A stretch of DNA of 64,000 bases from Anisus vortex. Taxonomy: Eukaryota > Mollusca > Gastropoda > Planorbidae. Shown piece by piece: positions 46,514 to 58,300 of the stretch (position 1 is the first letter of the stretch; every line of letters starts with the position of its first letter). The stretch lies in the NCBI GenBank assembly GCA_949126835.1, contig OX421507.1, positions 8,832,121 to 8,896,120 of the forward strand, read 5' to 3'. A program made the position numbers and the translations under genes. The notes below the pieces were generated by a model, which worked only from the letters and a program-made list of their open reading frames with translations, searched no databases and was not told where the DNA came from.

Positions 46514-46656
46514 GGTTTCAAAGCTCTCTATTTCCTTTGTTATTAACGTTATGTGAAAGTTAAAAGGCGAATCAAATAGAGAATGAAAAAAATACTAGGT
46601 GTTTCTTCTTTAAGCTTTTAACTGCAAGCGCTTGCAAGGCACGGTTTTTGTAAACA

Positions 46657-46878
46657 ATGGAAGCGTGCAAGCCCAGTACTTCCACTGGCAAATGTAAACC
46701 AACTCAAACATTTGATATTCAACAAGTTCTGGCTTTGTTGGAAGGTGATGATGACAATAATTTGTCATTTTATTCTGAATCTGGGTCGGAATATATTTAC
46801 TCTGGCTAAGAGTTAGACACCGATAGTGATACTACTGATAGGCCTACTACTCTACGACAGAACAAAATTTATTCTTTG
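46657..46878 (+). pseudogene. piggyBac-like transposase N-terminal remnant
   Basis: The ATG at 46657 opens about 50 codons ending in an acidic stretch (LLEGDDDNNLSFYSESGSE). One stop follows, then more acidic residues (ELDTDSD). Acidic N termini of this sort are typical of piggyBac transposases, and GTAGTAAAGGGGTTAA downstream (47061-47076) looks like a piggyBac end with its TTAA. No catalytic domain remains. Confidence 0.3.
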
Positions 46879-48164
46879 TGACCTTGACCTGATCGTGACC
46901 TTGGTCAGTTACAAATAGTATATTCAGAAACCTTATTCAATGGTGAAGTTTTGTCATCATATATGTTTATGGTTATATTAAAAAATGCTTTAAAAAAAAA
47001 CATTGGCGGTACTACAGATTAGAAGAAATTGTCAAAATATTTATATTAAAAACCCCTCCGTAGTAAAGGGGTTAATTAATTTTAAGGGTTTTTAGCTTTG
47101 CGTGCCGGGGGGGGGGGGCATGTCTAAAAAGGAGGAAACATGTCTGAAATTGAGGACATGCCGGAAGTCTGGCAACCCTATACTTCACTATAGAAGGGCC
47201 ATATTTATACTATAGGCGCCTACCCTAAATCCTAAATAAGTCTTTAAAAAGTTTAAGTTAAGGCCTAAATTTAAATATATTTAAAAGTTAAAGGAAAAAT
47301 GGGTTGAAACAAGACAAGTGAGACAAGGCAAGCTTACAATTTTTATTTAAATTTAAAAGTTAAGTTATTTATAAGTTATAATTATATAATTATAAGTATA
47401 AGTCATAATAAGTTATTTAATTTTTATTTTAAGCAGTAAGCAGTGAAAGAAATTGACACAGAGTTTGACATTACGTAGAATAGTATAGTAAATAGCCTGC
47501 ATAGGTAAAGGTAGGGCATTTATTTTATTTATTCAAAAGTGAAAAGTCAAAAGTAAAGTCAAAAGAGTCTAAAAAAAGTAAAAGTAAAAGAAAGTTAAGT
47601 TCAGTAGTCAGTAGTCAGTAGAACTAGAGTCTAGAGTAGGCTAACTCTCAGTGAAATTTGAAATATAATATTCATTGTACACATTTATAATACGTTGTTA
47701 AGTTGTTTGGCATGCTTTTCGCTATAGCTATTTAAGTGCGTTAACGGCAAATATACCTAATTATCATAAAAGCTGCTTCACAAGCGAAACCGCGCTTAGA
47801 AGTTTGCTTGCGTTATTATTTATTCCCTTTGCCATATTTACGGGAGCCGGAAGTTGCTATACAGAAAATTAGAAATATAAAAACTAAAAATTCGAACGCA
47901 GGATAAAAGCACTGAGCTATATAAATCTTAATATATTAATAATCATTTTAGTTAGACTACGACTACTGACACTACTGTAATTTGGGGCACTGGTGACTCA
48001 AAACTGAACTACATTATCGTCATCTAAATTTAATATAGCCATAGGCCCTTTGGATATTATTAATAGTTAACTTTATAAAGTTAAACAATGGTGACTGTTG
48101 CTCAGACTACTCAGAGTGAGTCGAGTGTAGCCTAATAACTAATACCTTGTAAAAAGTCTCAAAA

Positions 48165-48615
48165 CCCGGACGAGCCGAAGCTCTTAAGCCGGGGCGTAAC
48201 GCTTAGAAGTGAGTTAATTAAAACTCTGTCCGGGATCCAGCCACCCCACGGCACGCCGAAGGCGTGGCGTGCCATGTAAAAGGGAAGGATTCCGCAGGCC
48301 AGCGACCGTTCACTGCGGTTCCCCTAAGGATCATTATCGTGGTGGCTCTCCCGTAGGCCCTATATCTGCATTGTCACCCGGTAGCACAAAACCTGTACTA
48401 TAGGCACAGGCATCCAGGCACCGGGCGGGTCGTGAGACGGGGTTGGTTGCAGCATCCATTGCTTCCTCCCCACCGAGACCCCGTGGCCTCTCAGCAGTGC
48501 AATGGATCTCGGACATGCTGCGGGGGCTGTCCCCCATGCGTTAGCCCGCCGGTGTTTTCAAAGAAAATTACTGGCGGTTTACACACTATGCCGCTTTGAG
48601 GCCCATGGGTAGGCT
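48165..48615. other. GC-rich island of unknown origin
   Basis: About 450 bases with far higher GC than their AT-rich surroundings. Features are CCCGGACGAGCC at the left, a near-palindrome GGCACGCCGAAGGCGTGGCG, and AAGGATCATTA (as at the 3' end of 18S rRNA, but without other 18S sequence). No long frame with a recognisable motif. It may be the GC-rich 5' part of a retroelement. Confidence 0.4.
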
Positions 48616-48894
48616 ACAGTAGTGAATAACTAATACCAGAGTACTGAACTATATATACTATATAGGCCTACTATTTAATATTGACTATATTACTATATTG
48701 TTTTATTGTTATTTAAACTTTTTTATTTGGGTAATTCTTTACCTGTATAAAGACTATAATAATAATCTATTACTTCTATTAATATATAAATATTGAAGTC
48801 TCTAGGCCTTAGGCCTTAGTATTATGTATTTAATAAATTTAATATTATATTAACCTAACTAAGCTTATGTAGGCCTAATTAGTAATTATAATGT

Positions 48895-49093
48895 TTTAAT
48901 TTATGGTTCCACTACAGTTTCTGCTTTGGGCCGCATATGAACATGAAATTTTATACAACAAGACGGGCCACACAGTATGAACATTTATTTGCATTATCAA
49001 TGCAACGAATAAAAAAAATGCTGTTAGAAGCTCTTCGGGGGCCACACTAAAAGCCGTTTTGTGGCCTGCGGGCCGCCTGTTGCACACCCTTGG
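48895..49093. mobile_element. hAT-type MITE fragment
   Basis: The right end GGCCTGCGGGCCGCCTGTTG, then CACACCC, resembles the inverted end of hAT-like MITEs that start CAGGGGTGTGCAACAGG. The left end is unclear. Confidence 0.4.
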
Positions 49094-49502
49094 TCTACAG
49101 TACTCTACAGTCTACAGATTTTTCATCTTCTACGACTAGTCCGACTACCACGACAATAATTATTTTTTATATCGACACTTCATCTTTTGTGACAGTCTGA
49201 GTCTATCTACTACTTACTACTAGACACTTTATCTACAGCGACAGTGTGAATGAGCAGTTTTGTATGGCCTACTTAAGTCTAAAGTGTAGTGTAACCCTGG
49301 TGTGGTTCTTTTTGTCTTTGTAAAATTATAATAAAAACAATAACTTATATAAATATAATAATGAGTAGGCCTACCCAGCTACCAATCTTTGATATATCAG
49401 TATGTTGAGCCTGGCTACTGGCTGTGGTCTTGTTTGGTCTAAAAGGGATATTTATGTAAGCTATATTGCTATATAATACTATGTAGCCTATATTATATAG
49501 CC

Positions 49503-49505
<3 letters not shown>

Positions 49506-49540
<35 letters not shown>
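49506..49540. repeat. (TA)n microsatellite
   Basis: About 35 bases of TA. Confidence 0.9.
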
Positions 49541-49545
<5 letters not shown>

Positions 49546-50304
49546 TATAAAATATCAATTGTTTATTGATTTTCAAAACCGTGTTAGTTCAACCTATGAG
49601 ATTTTTTTTCTGTTTAGTTATGAGATTTATTTATTTATTTACAAACACGTCCCCCAATTTGCATGTAGCCTAGGCTATTTCATTTTACTCATGCAGGGTT
49701 GCAATTAGATATGGGGTGGAGTTAGTACCAAAATGAAAATGTTTTGTAACTGGAAACACTATTGAATGTGAATGGATATTAATATATTAGTTTTGAGAGT
49801 ATGTATTGTTACACCTTTGCGGATCCTCTGTTGCCTGTCTAGGTTCTTGTTCATAATTTATATATAATAATTACTCAAGCCATTTCTTAATGTATGTTTG
49901 AAAGAAGAATTTAATTCATGAACTTGTGTACAATATAAACAACTTCACTGGTATCAATGCAGAAATCAACAAATGCAGAAATCAACAAAACAAAAGGCAC
50001 CAATCTGTGCTTGTATAGACTTTGGTACAGAAAACACCAGAAATGGATCCTCCCAAAGCCCTCCAAATGCAAAAAAATATGTGATCAGAAAGTAGAAGAA
50101 ACCACTAGAAATCACACTGTATCACGTCACAATAAATACATCCACTCCCTCTCTTCACACCAAAATCGAATGCAAACAAACAACTCCCATTATTACAGGC
50201 TATAACCATATAACAGTATTATAACAAGCATTTTCAGTTTGATGTGAACATTATAATAGATACACCCCTGTACCGTTTTAAATATTGATAGACCAAAATT
50301 ATGT

Positions 50305-50575
50305 CAGTAGACAAAGTATCCTGTGGTAGAAAAATTGTCTGGTTGATGATGTGTCATGGTAGACAAAGTATCACAGTAGATGAAGTGTCTCGTAGACTAA
50401 ATTTGGCAGTAGACAATATGTTTTTGGTTGACAAAGTGTCCTGTTAGATGGAGTGTCTGTTAGATGACCTGTCACAGTATATGAAGTGTCTAGTACTGGT
50501 AGATGAACTGTCATGGTAGACAAAGTGTCTGGTAGATGAAAAATCGTGATAGACGAAGTGTTGATAGACGATAAA
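50305..50575. repeat. Degenerate 18-20-bp minisatellite
   Basis: Roughly fourteen diverged units of the form GTAGAYRAAGTGTCYGG follow each other. It lies 150 bases before the first recognised exon of the YqcI/YcgG-like gene. Confidence 0.7.
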
Positions 50576-50725
50576 GATTTTATATATATTATGCAGTAAG
50601 TTAAATGCAACTCAAATAGTACGTCAGAATAGCTCAGTACTTGTAATATATTGTTGTGACTAATTTTCTTTCATGGTTTTTCTTTTGATAACAGATTAAT
50701 TGCAGTCAACTGTACATCAATCGTC

Positions 50726-53700
50726 ATGAAGCCAGCAAAACAAATTTGGCAGGCTCATGGATTAACTATATTTCAAATATGCCTGATAAGTGTTCTTCTG
50801 CTGTCATCAGTGACCATCAGAATAAACTGGACATGGACAAGTCTCTTATTCTTTATTTGCTTAATGAGTAAGCTATTTTCTAAAAGAAGTTATATTAGAT
50901 CTATACTATTTTATCTGTCTCATAGTTAAGATTTTCAAAACAAAAATGTTAAATTGAGAGCAAAAAATGAAAATTAACTATTCTATTAAAAAAAAATGTG
51001 TGGTTTACCTTGGTTTATTGAAAATTTTCTCTAGGTCACTAATGGTGAAACTATCAGCCATACTGTTTATTTTACATTGCACTGCTTGAATTTCATACTT
51101 AAAAGAAAATAATAATTTGTTTTTAATGTTGAAAAAAGAAGACTGATATTATTTATTTAATTTTAATAAACTTTCTAGGTTTTCATTTAATCAGAAAGAA
51201 GGGAAAATTTGTTGAATTAGTTTAATATTTTATAGGCTGTCATGTATTTCTAAAACAAAGTTGTAGTTATAGGGAGGTTACTTATTTATTCAGCTAAGAA
51301 TGCAGAGGAAGAGCTTTAATTTCTTTAAAACATCTTGACTGCACCGTACCCAGTCTCTTGAGCCCACTAACTTTTTTTTTCTGGCCCAGTCCATAGTAAA
51401 ATATCTATGCCCTATCCTCTAAGTTAAAAAGTAAAATCCAATGACTCTAACTTATATAGCCTACTTGCTATACATTATTTATTTCAAATTTCAATAAACT
51501 TTTATTTATTTACATGCCGTTTTCCTTTTCTTTCAGCAAGCTTATTTCTGCCCCAGTTGAGACATTTGACATCACTTTTCTACAGAGAGAAGTCAGCATT
51601 TGATTTAAATTTTAATCCTTTTAAGGGTCAAACTGGACCGGGCTATCTGACACCTGAGAAAGAGGCAAATGTTGCCAAAGCTATATCTGACTTTGTCTTG
51701 TATGATGCAAGCAATGCCTCGTGCCTGAAGAGGTTCAGCGTTATAAAGATGAGATCAGAATGCATATTCGCAAGACGATCAAAACTGTGGGGATCATTAG
51801 ACTTTGATGAAGCATGTTCTTTGGGTAAGAACATTATAATCTTCTAATATTTTTTAAAATAACATATTACTTTAATAACTTGGTAGAAAACTTGCAGAAT
51901 TCCTGTACAAATTAGTACAATGAATAGAAAAACAAAGTACTTATGCCAGGGGTCGTGTGCCAAAGTAGCTTCTCTAACTCATTCAGTTTGCCAAAAGCCC
52001 AAGAGACATCCTGCTCTAGCCCTCTATTTCATGAAGAAGATAATTAAATTGCCATTTTGGGGGGCTTCCGCATGCCAGAAATTGCTCTGCTTGCTAAGTC
52101 TGGCACATGTGCCATAGGTTGCCGACTCCCTGACTTAGGCTATTGCCTTTGCCTTTAAAACAATATGTACTGTATAAAAAAGTACTGATTATAAAAATGC
52201 TATTCCATACACATTATTAAAATAACTCCTTGCTAAAGAAGTACTTTTTCATTTTTATAACTTTTTTTTTTGTGAATCATAACTTTTTTTTTATAGCTTC
52301 TTAGACGTGATTGTTTTTGTTTTTTTCAAAACAAATTATAAAACAACAACAAAAAGAATAATTTGAAACCTTAAAAAAATTTTTATTTACTAGTGATTGA
52401 AGATTAACATTTTTGTTTTATGTTTCCATTTCACATTGGGATGCTGTACAATATGACCAGAGGAAAATATTACAAGGTTTCACATTTCTCTCTTTTTACT
52501 TGATAGTTTATTACATTATATTGTAAATCATGATAGCATGTTTTCAATTGTTAACTATACAAACATATTATTTACACATTTAATTTAAGTGTTGTTGTTT
52601 TTTCAATTGTTCGATGTAAAGATAAACAATTGTTTTTTATTGTTTTATAAAAATATAAATTTAGTTCATTGAGATTACACGCATTAGACTTTTCAATGTT
52701 TTCTGACAAGTTTTTTGTTGTTTTTTATCCAGAATTATACCCACTTTTTATAAGTTTACAATGGCTTTTCAAGATCTATCTCTCGACGCTTTCTTAATTG
52801 AACTACCTGGTCATATTTATGGCTCTAGTATTGAGGTAATTTCTGTTAAAAGATAAACTGGTAATGTAACAGTTAAAAGTATATTCTAAGCAGATTACAG
52901 TAACTGCTATCCCCTAATCACTCCAACAAAAAAAACGTAATGGGTGTTCTGAAAATGTTAAAGCTGTTAAGTTTTTGTTTAAACTTTTTATGCCAAGTTA
53001 AATGTTGTACTGGTGTTCATATTATCTTGTTGTTGTCTAGTTGTACAATAAGAGTTTTTAATTGCCGGTAATTAATTTATATTTATATTCCTTACTTAAC
53101 AGCAAACTATATTGGCCCGATATTCTGAATTCTGTCAATATTTATTTCTTGACCAAAGGTTGAGCAAATATGGGTCTAATATAGTTATAGTATATAGTGA
53201 ACTGTAGGGGTTGTTCCAACAAAATAAAATATTGCTTAACTTAGACTTTTCTTAATCATGCTACATGTTTTTAGTAAGAGAAAAAGCTGAGTTGAGCCCA
53301 AGGAATAAGCATGTGAGATTGTATTGGATTGATTTCCTTTGGTAAACATACTTTTCATGTATTTTTGCAGGTCTTTGGAGATGCAGTGAGGAAAGTTTTG
53401 CTGACTTTAAGAAAAGCAGATTTGCACAGACAGAAGCAAGCACTAGTAAAGACTCAAAGCAACAGTGGCTTACTGAAACTTCAGCTGAGCTACTTGAAAG
53501 AAGACACAGAGAACTGGACTAGAAGGAGCTGGGTTTTTGAATTCAACAAAATAACATTTTTTATCACAACCTTTGCCCCCTTTTATCCCGAAACAAACTC
53601 CAGGTACAATTTTTGTTGTGCAGATTGCTATATTTTGTTTCAACCAGAGATTGCTTTTGCCATAAGGGACCTGCCTGAAGATACTGCGGAAACTAACTGG

Positions 53701-53859
53701 GGTAACCCTGTGACCGTCAGGGATAAGATCCGTGTAGCGTTCAGAGAGGCAGGCAGGGAATACGAAGTGCCTAAGAAATTAAACGAGCCAATGGTTTACG
53801 AGATAGTTAAGAAAGTATATCCACATGATGAGCAATTACAATGGTGGCTATCCAGCTGA
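50726..53859 (+). CDS. YqcI/YcgG-like protein with N-terminal membrane anchor, 5 coding exons
   Basis: Coding exons: 50726-50867, 51537-51824, 52461-52476, 52733-52835, 53371-53859. Introns are GT-AG, phases 1,1,2,0; total 1,038 nt, 345 aa. Residues about 13-31 and 37-54 are hydrophobic, likely membrane segments. The rest fits my recollection of the YqcI/YcgG family: SECIFARRSKLWGSLDF, SLEENITRIIPTFYKFTMAF, LDAFLIELPGHIYG, FFITTFAPFYPETNSRY, CYILFQPEIAF, TNWGNPVTVRDKIRVAFREA. Bacterial members such as DcsA and GntA are haem-dependent amino-acid or guanidine N-hydroxylases; whether this protein is an enzyme is inference. Exon 1 is the least certain: its frame is chosen because only it joins exon 2 in phase, and a second frame is also open there. 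An upstream acceptor (ATAACAG, 50688-50694) implies a 5' leader exon. Confidence 0.6.
51944..52131. mobile_element. hAT-type MITE in intron 2 of the YqcI/YcgG-like gene
   Basis: CCAGGGGTCGTGTGCCAAAG at the left and ATAGGTTGCCGACTCCCTG at the right; a diverged relative of 22938-23141. Confidence 0.5.
52461..52476 (+). CDS. 16-nt microexon of the YqcI/YcgG-like gene
   Basis: ATGACCAG|AGGAAAATATTACAAG|GTTTCA. The flanking exons cannot be joined directly: exon 2 ends in phase 1 and exon 4 enters in phase 2. These 16 bases fix the phase exactly and encode EENIT and part of Arg, giving CSLEENITRIIPTF, which matches the family pattern better than any alternative. Confidence 0.65.
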
Positions 53860-55373
53860 ATAATGTATTGTTTAGGGAAAACTAAACAACTCTTGTGTGA
53901 ACTTGTGGACCCTGTGTGTCAAATCGAACCAACAGGGATTTACTTGCGCTTGTCATAAATAATATTTTGTTTAGGGATCTCTCTCAAGGGTCTGACTTTG
54001 ACTTATTTGGACATAGTCCTGGCCTACTATGACATTTTGTGGCTCAATAATGAAAGAGATATTTGTGAATATGTGATAAATTGTGTTAAAATGAATCAAA
54101 TTCAACTTAATTAGACCTCATTTTATAATTAGGATTAAGTACGGATATGCTGAATTATTTCAACAGTCTGTTTGGTTTATTGTTTTTTTATTGACAATCT
54201 TAATTTTTTTCATAGACATACTTTCAATATGCCACCCTGTTTATTTATTTCAATCCATAATTGGAACAGTTTATGAAAACAAAACATGTCAAACTGATAA
54301 GTGTGATTATTGTATCATGTTGTCCCATACTGAGAAACATCATTATTTCCTAACCCATTAACTACTGAAAGCTTTTTAAAATGAAATTTGTTGCTTTAAT
54401 GTATATTAACAATTTCTTGATATTTCTCTGACACCAATGTAAAGTTTTTGGTAGTTAAGTGTACAAAACAAATGACATTGATTTGACCTCTGTGGTAACT
54501 AAGGGTTAAGAATTACCTTAGCCTATATATTTATATATATTTTTATTTACCGTTATATATTTATACATTTATATATAAATATATAATTTATATTAGTTCA
54601 TTAAATAAATACTTTATACAATTTATTATTATGCAGCAAAAACATTTTCACCCATGTCGATTATGTTTCCATTCATTTTATGTACCGGTATGTAACACAC
54701 CAATTTAGTTTTCTTGTAGTGTTGGTGATCTACATCTGTCTTTCAAGAACAATCTTTCTGTAATTTTACAATACTTCTTTATGAAGAAACATCTAAATAG
54801 ATTTTTTGTATTAAAGGAATAATAGTAATAATTTGAAATGTTTTGTTTATATAATATATACATACTAACAAACACAATTTATTTATCATAAGTGTTCCTC
54901 TCATAATTAAAATTACAGATACTTGATAAAGAAATAAATTTGTTGTGCATGATCCCTTTTTGGGTTTAATTATTTTTTAATCAACATACTATCACTATCA
55001 AATTTATGAGTAGTATATGGAAATGAAATTGGTTTTGTTATATTATAGCAAGGCTGCTTAACCGTTGAAAGATTTTAACTGTAAAGCTGAGTGATAGAAA
55101 TAATTAACATGTATTGGATTCAATTCCACCATAACAGAAGCTTAAATATGATAATTAAACAATTAATAGTTTAATAAAACTTAATATTAAACTAGTATAA
55201 TCTTTACCGGAAATAATTTGTTTTCACAGATATAATATGTTCAAATTTTACACTACAAAGCAGAGAAAAACACAATTACAAAGAAAAGAAAAATAATAAT
55301 TCTGACCATTGGTGACTACTGTTTATTTATTAGCTACATGACAATGAACAATTACAAATAAAAAATGTTGCAT
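53860..55373. other. 3' regions of two convergent genes
   Basis: 1.5 kb of AT-rich DNA between the stop codons of the YqcI/YcgG-like gene (plus) and the NOL7-like gene (minus). AATAAA-like signals occur for both strands, e.g. near 54604. No other feature. Confidence 0.5.
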
Positions 55374-58300
55374 TTATTTGCTTTTTTTCTGAGCCTTCAA
55401 AACTTTTAATCGTGCTAGTTTGTCCCTTCTCTGTTTACCTTTGATAAAAGAGAAAAAAAAGAAAAAGCTTATCTAATGATCATTGTAAAGTAAAGAATTA
55501 TTATAACTATTCAGAATTATTATAACTATTCAGAATTATTATAACTATTCAAAGTATAAATAATCAGATATTATAAGTCAAAAATAAATATGTGAACTAT
55601 TGTATAAGAAAAAAAAATATGAATTTCATTATAACTAATGTTAATTGTCATGTACAAGGAACGAAATATCTATTCTCTGATTATAATTTATAGCACAAAT
55701 GACATTTTTGAATTCACGGTTTTATATTCTGCTCCAAATAAACATTTTCCAAAATCGTCTGCCTATCACACTTAATTATATTTTATAGTCATAGTCCACC
55801 AAAAGGAAAAACGTTCTTTACATTATGTTCTGCTCGTTGTCTACTGTAATTTCTAATATATTTTTTTTAATTGTAGGGCTAAGCATACAATATAATATAG
55901 GCATATTCGGCAAAATGTATCGGTTTGCAGACTCCACGAAGATTAGATTCTGTATAGAGCTGGAGCAGGCACTTCCACATTGATCACAAAAACACATTGT
56001 AGGCCTACGCATACAATATAGTAATGAGTAGAACCACCTTTAAAAAGTTGAAATTGGCGCTAATCAGCGTAGGCCTACGTACATCGCGAACTATTTCCTC
56101 TTGCAGGGCTAGCTAGGTCTAAATAAGCCTACGGGTACTGTAATTTTTATTGTAGGGCTAAGCATACAATATAATATAGGCATATTCGGCGAAATGTATC
56201 GGTTTGCAGACTCCACGAAGATTAGATTCTGTATAGAGCTGGAGCAGGCACTTCCACATTGATCACAAAAACACATTGTAGGCCTACGCATACAATATAG
56301 TAATGAGTAGAACCACCTTTAAAAAGTTGAAATTGGCGCTAATCAGCGTAGGCCTACGTACATCGCGAACTATTTCCTCTTGCAGGGCTAGCTAGGTCTA
56401 AATAAGCCTACGGGTACTGTAATTTTTATTGTAGGGCTAAGCATACAATATAATATAGGCATATTCGGCGAAATGTATCGGTTTGCAGACTCCACGAAGA
56501 TTAGATTCTGTATAGAGCTGGAGCAGGCACTTCCACATTGATCACAAAAACACATTGTAGGCCTACGCATACAATATAGTAATGAGTAGAACCACCTTTA
56601 AAAAGTTGAAATTGGCGCTAATCAGCGTAGGCCTACGTACATCGCGAACTATTTCCTCTTGCAGGGCTAGCTAGGTCTAAATAAGCCTACGGGTACTGTA
56701 ATTTTTACTAGATATAAAATAGTGTCTTCAACGTCATCAGCTTTCTTTTTTTTACTAATGCCTATTTCTAATTTACTTATTTCTGAGAATTATGATATAA
56801 ATAAATTTCAAAATAAATCAATTAGGTAAAATTGGTAAAATGTCTCGGTTTGCTGACTCCACTAGACTAGTAGGCGCCACGCATAGCGTCATCAGGCAAT
56901 ATTGTGAAAATAAGGCACCTTATCTAATCTTATCAGACACCAAACTGTGGGGGAGGGAGCCAAAGAGGAGGAAAGTCTGTATGTATACCATCTTTACAGT
57001 CACAAAGCGAGAAGGGAGAGGCTTAACGTAACACAGGAAGGTGGGGCTGTTGAACTAGGGACACGTTTTGGAGAAGGAAAAAATCAGGGTCTCAATTTTT
57101 CAGGAGATAATTTCAAATTTCAGGAGGTTTTCAGGAGCTTTTGCACTTTTTTTTAATTTCAGGGGGTTTTTAGGACACCCTGAAATTTCAGGAGGCAGCG
57201 GGAACCCTGTTTAAAGCATACACTAGCAGATTTTGGGTAACTTACCATTTTCTCTGGGTATAACAGACTGGTTGTAGAGATGTTTGTTTTTAAAGTTCAA
57301 TACTTCTTGTGCAGATGTCAGCTTTTTCTTCTTCACATCGTCATCTGTAGCTACAAATAAATTCCTGGTGCCCCTGAAAAGGTCATATTTATATTTATAA
57401 TATACATTTTACAAATATATGCACAAGTTTAAGGGAACTTCCAATTATTATAATTATATTATTTTTTTATATTATAACAAATTGAGGTTAGGTATCAAGT
57501 ATTAAAATTACAGTGTATGGAAAACAGTGTATGGGAAATAAATAATAAAGGTTATGCAAATCTTTTATGTGATCAACATTTTCACAAAAATAATTTCCTA
57601 CGATTTTTTATGAAAAATTATATTATTAAAAAGCCATTACTTCAATGGAATGAAGTCTGCATTAGAGTCGAAGTCACAGCATTCATCTTCAACCCCACTG
57701 TCCACAAGTCTGTCATCAGCTTGAGCTTCTTCCTCCTCGGTAGTTTTTTTAACGCTGTGATCTTTTATGTTAACCTTGTCTGTCCCAATGAAAACAACAA
57801 AATAAGATTTAACCAATCTAAGATGGGAATATATTTTTTAAAGTATTCAATGCAAGTGTAAAAATAAAAATACTGGAAATAAACTATTCCAATTTGATAT
57901 ACAAAACCATAAAATTAATTGGTTTGATTCATCTCATTATAAAATATTCAAACAATTATAAAACATCCCATCTATCCATTTCTTTTACTCTGAAAACCTT
58001 ATAAAAAACATTTTTAAAAAAGCCTTACTAGAAAGAGATCAAAACAAGTTTAAAAACTGTGGATTTAAATATGATATAAAATATATTTGACATCCACTTT
58101 AAACAATATAAGTCATGATTTTTAGCAACCTATTTTTTTATTTACATAAATGTAAGCCTACTATTTAACTTTAAGGTGATCAACTAATATCAAAATCTTT
58201 TTATAACAATTTAAAAGAGGTACAAAAATAAATGTAAAAAATCCTATTAAAATTTAAAAAATCTGATTTTTTTGTATTGGTTAACAAAAGCAAAGTAATT

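Larger units (their letters stand above)
45704..47178. mobile_element. 1.5-kb element with GGGTTGCCAGA inverted ends
   Basis: Ends GGGTTGCCAGA and TCTGGCAACCC, flanked by TA on both sides. Just inside lie repeats of AAAAAGGAGGACA (left) and AAAAAGGAGGAAACATG (right). The interior contains a piggyBac-like remnant and duplicated ACGTCA motifs, so it is probably a composite of nested insertions. Confidence 0.6.
47181..50694. other. Intergenic region, repeats and low-complexity DNA
   Basis: Between the zinc-finger gene and the YqcI/YcgG-like gene, which are transcribed away from each other. It holds AAGT-rich low-complexity DNA (47260-47620), the GC-rich island, a MITE end, a TA microsatellite and a degenerate minisatellite. 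No exon was found, though the 5' UTR exons and promoters of both neighbours should lie here. Confidence 0.5.

Noticed and set aside
46657..46878. A functional piggyBac transposase gene
   Set aside because: Only an acidic N-terminal piece with an internal stop remains; no catalytic region was seen.
48330..48350. AAGGATCATTA as a sign of an 18S rRNA gene
   Set aside because: Only 11 bases match; the preceding conserved 18S end is absent, so no rRNA is called.
50695..50867. Alternative polar open frame in exon 1 of the YqcI/YcgG-like gene
   Set aside because: Joined to exon 2 it runs into a stop after about 22 codons; only the hydrophobic frame fits the phase of exon 2.
52774..52835. Alternative acceptor at 52774 without the microexon
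   Set aside because: It is in phase but omits the conserved IIPTFYKFTMAF block, and its pyrimidine tract is weaker. Kept as the main competing model.
55818..56570. Three near-identical 60-codon minus-strand frames
   Set aside because: They are the same piece of the 279-bp repeat translated three times; no domain.
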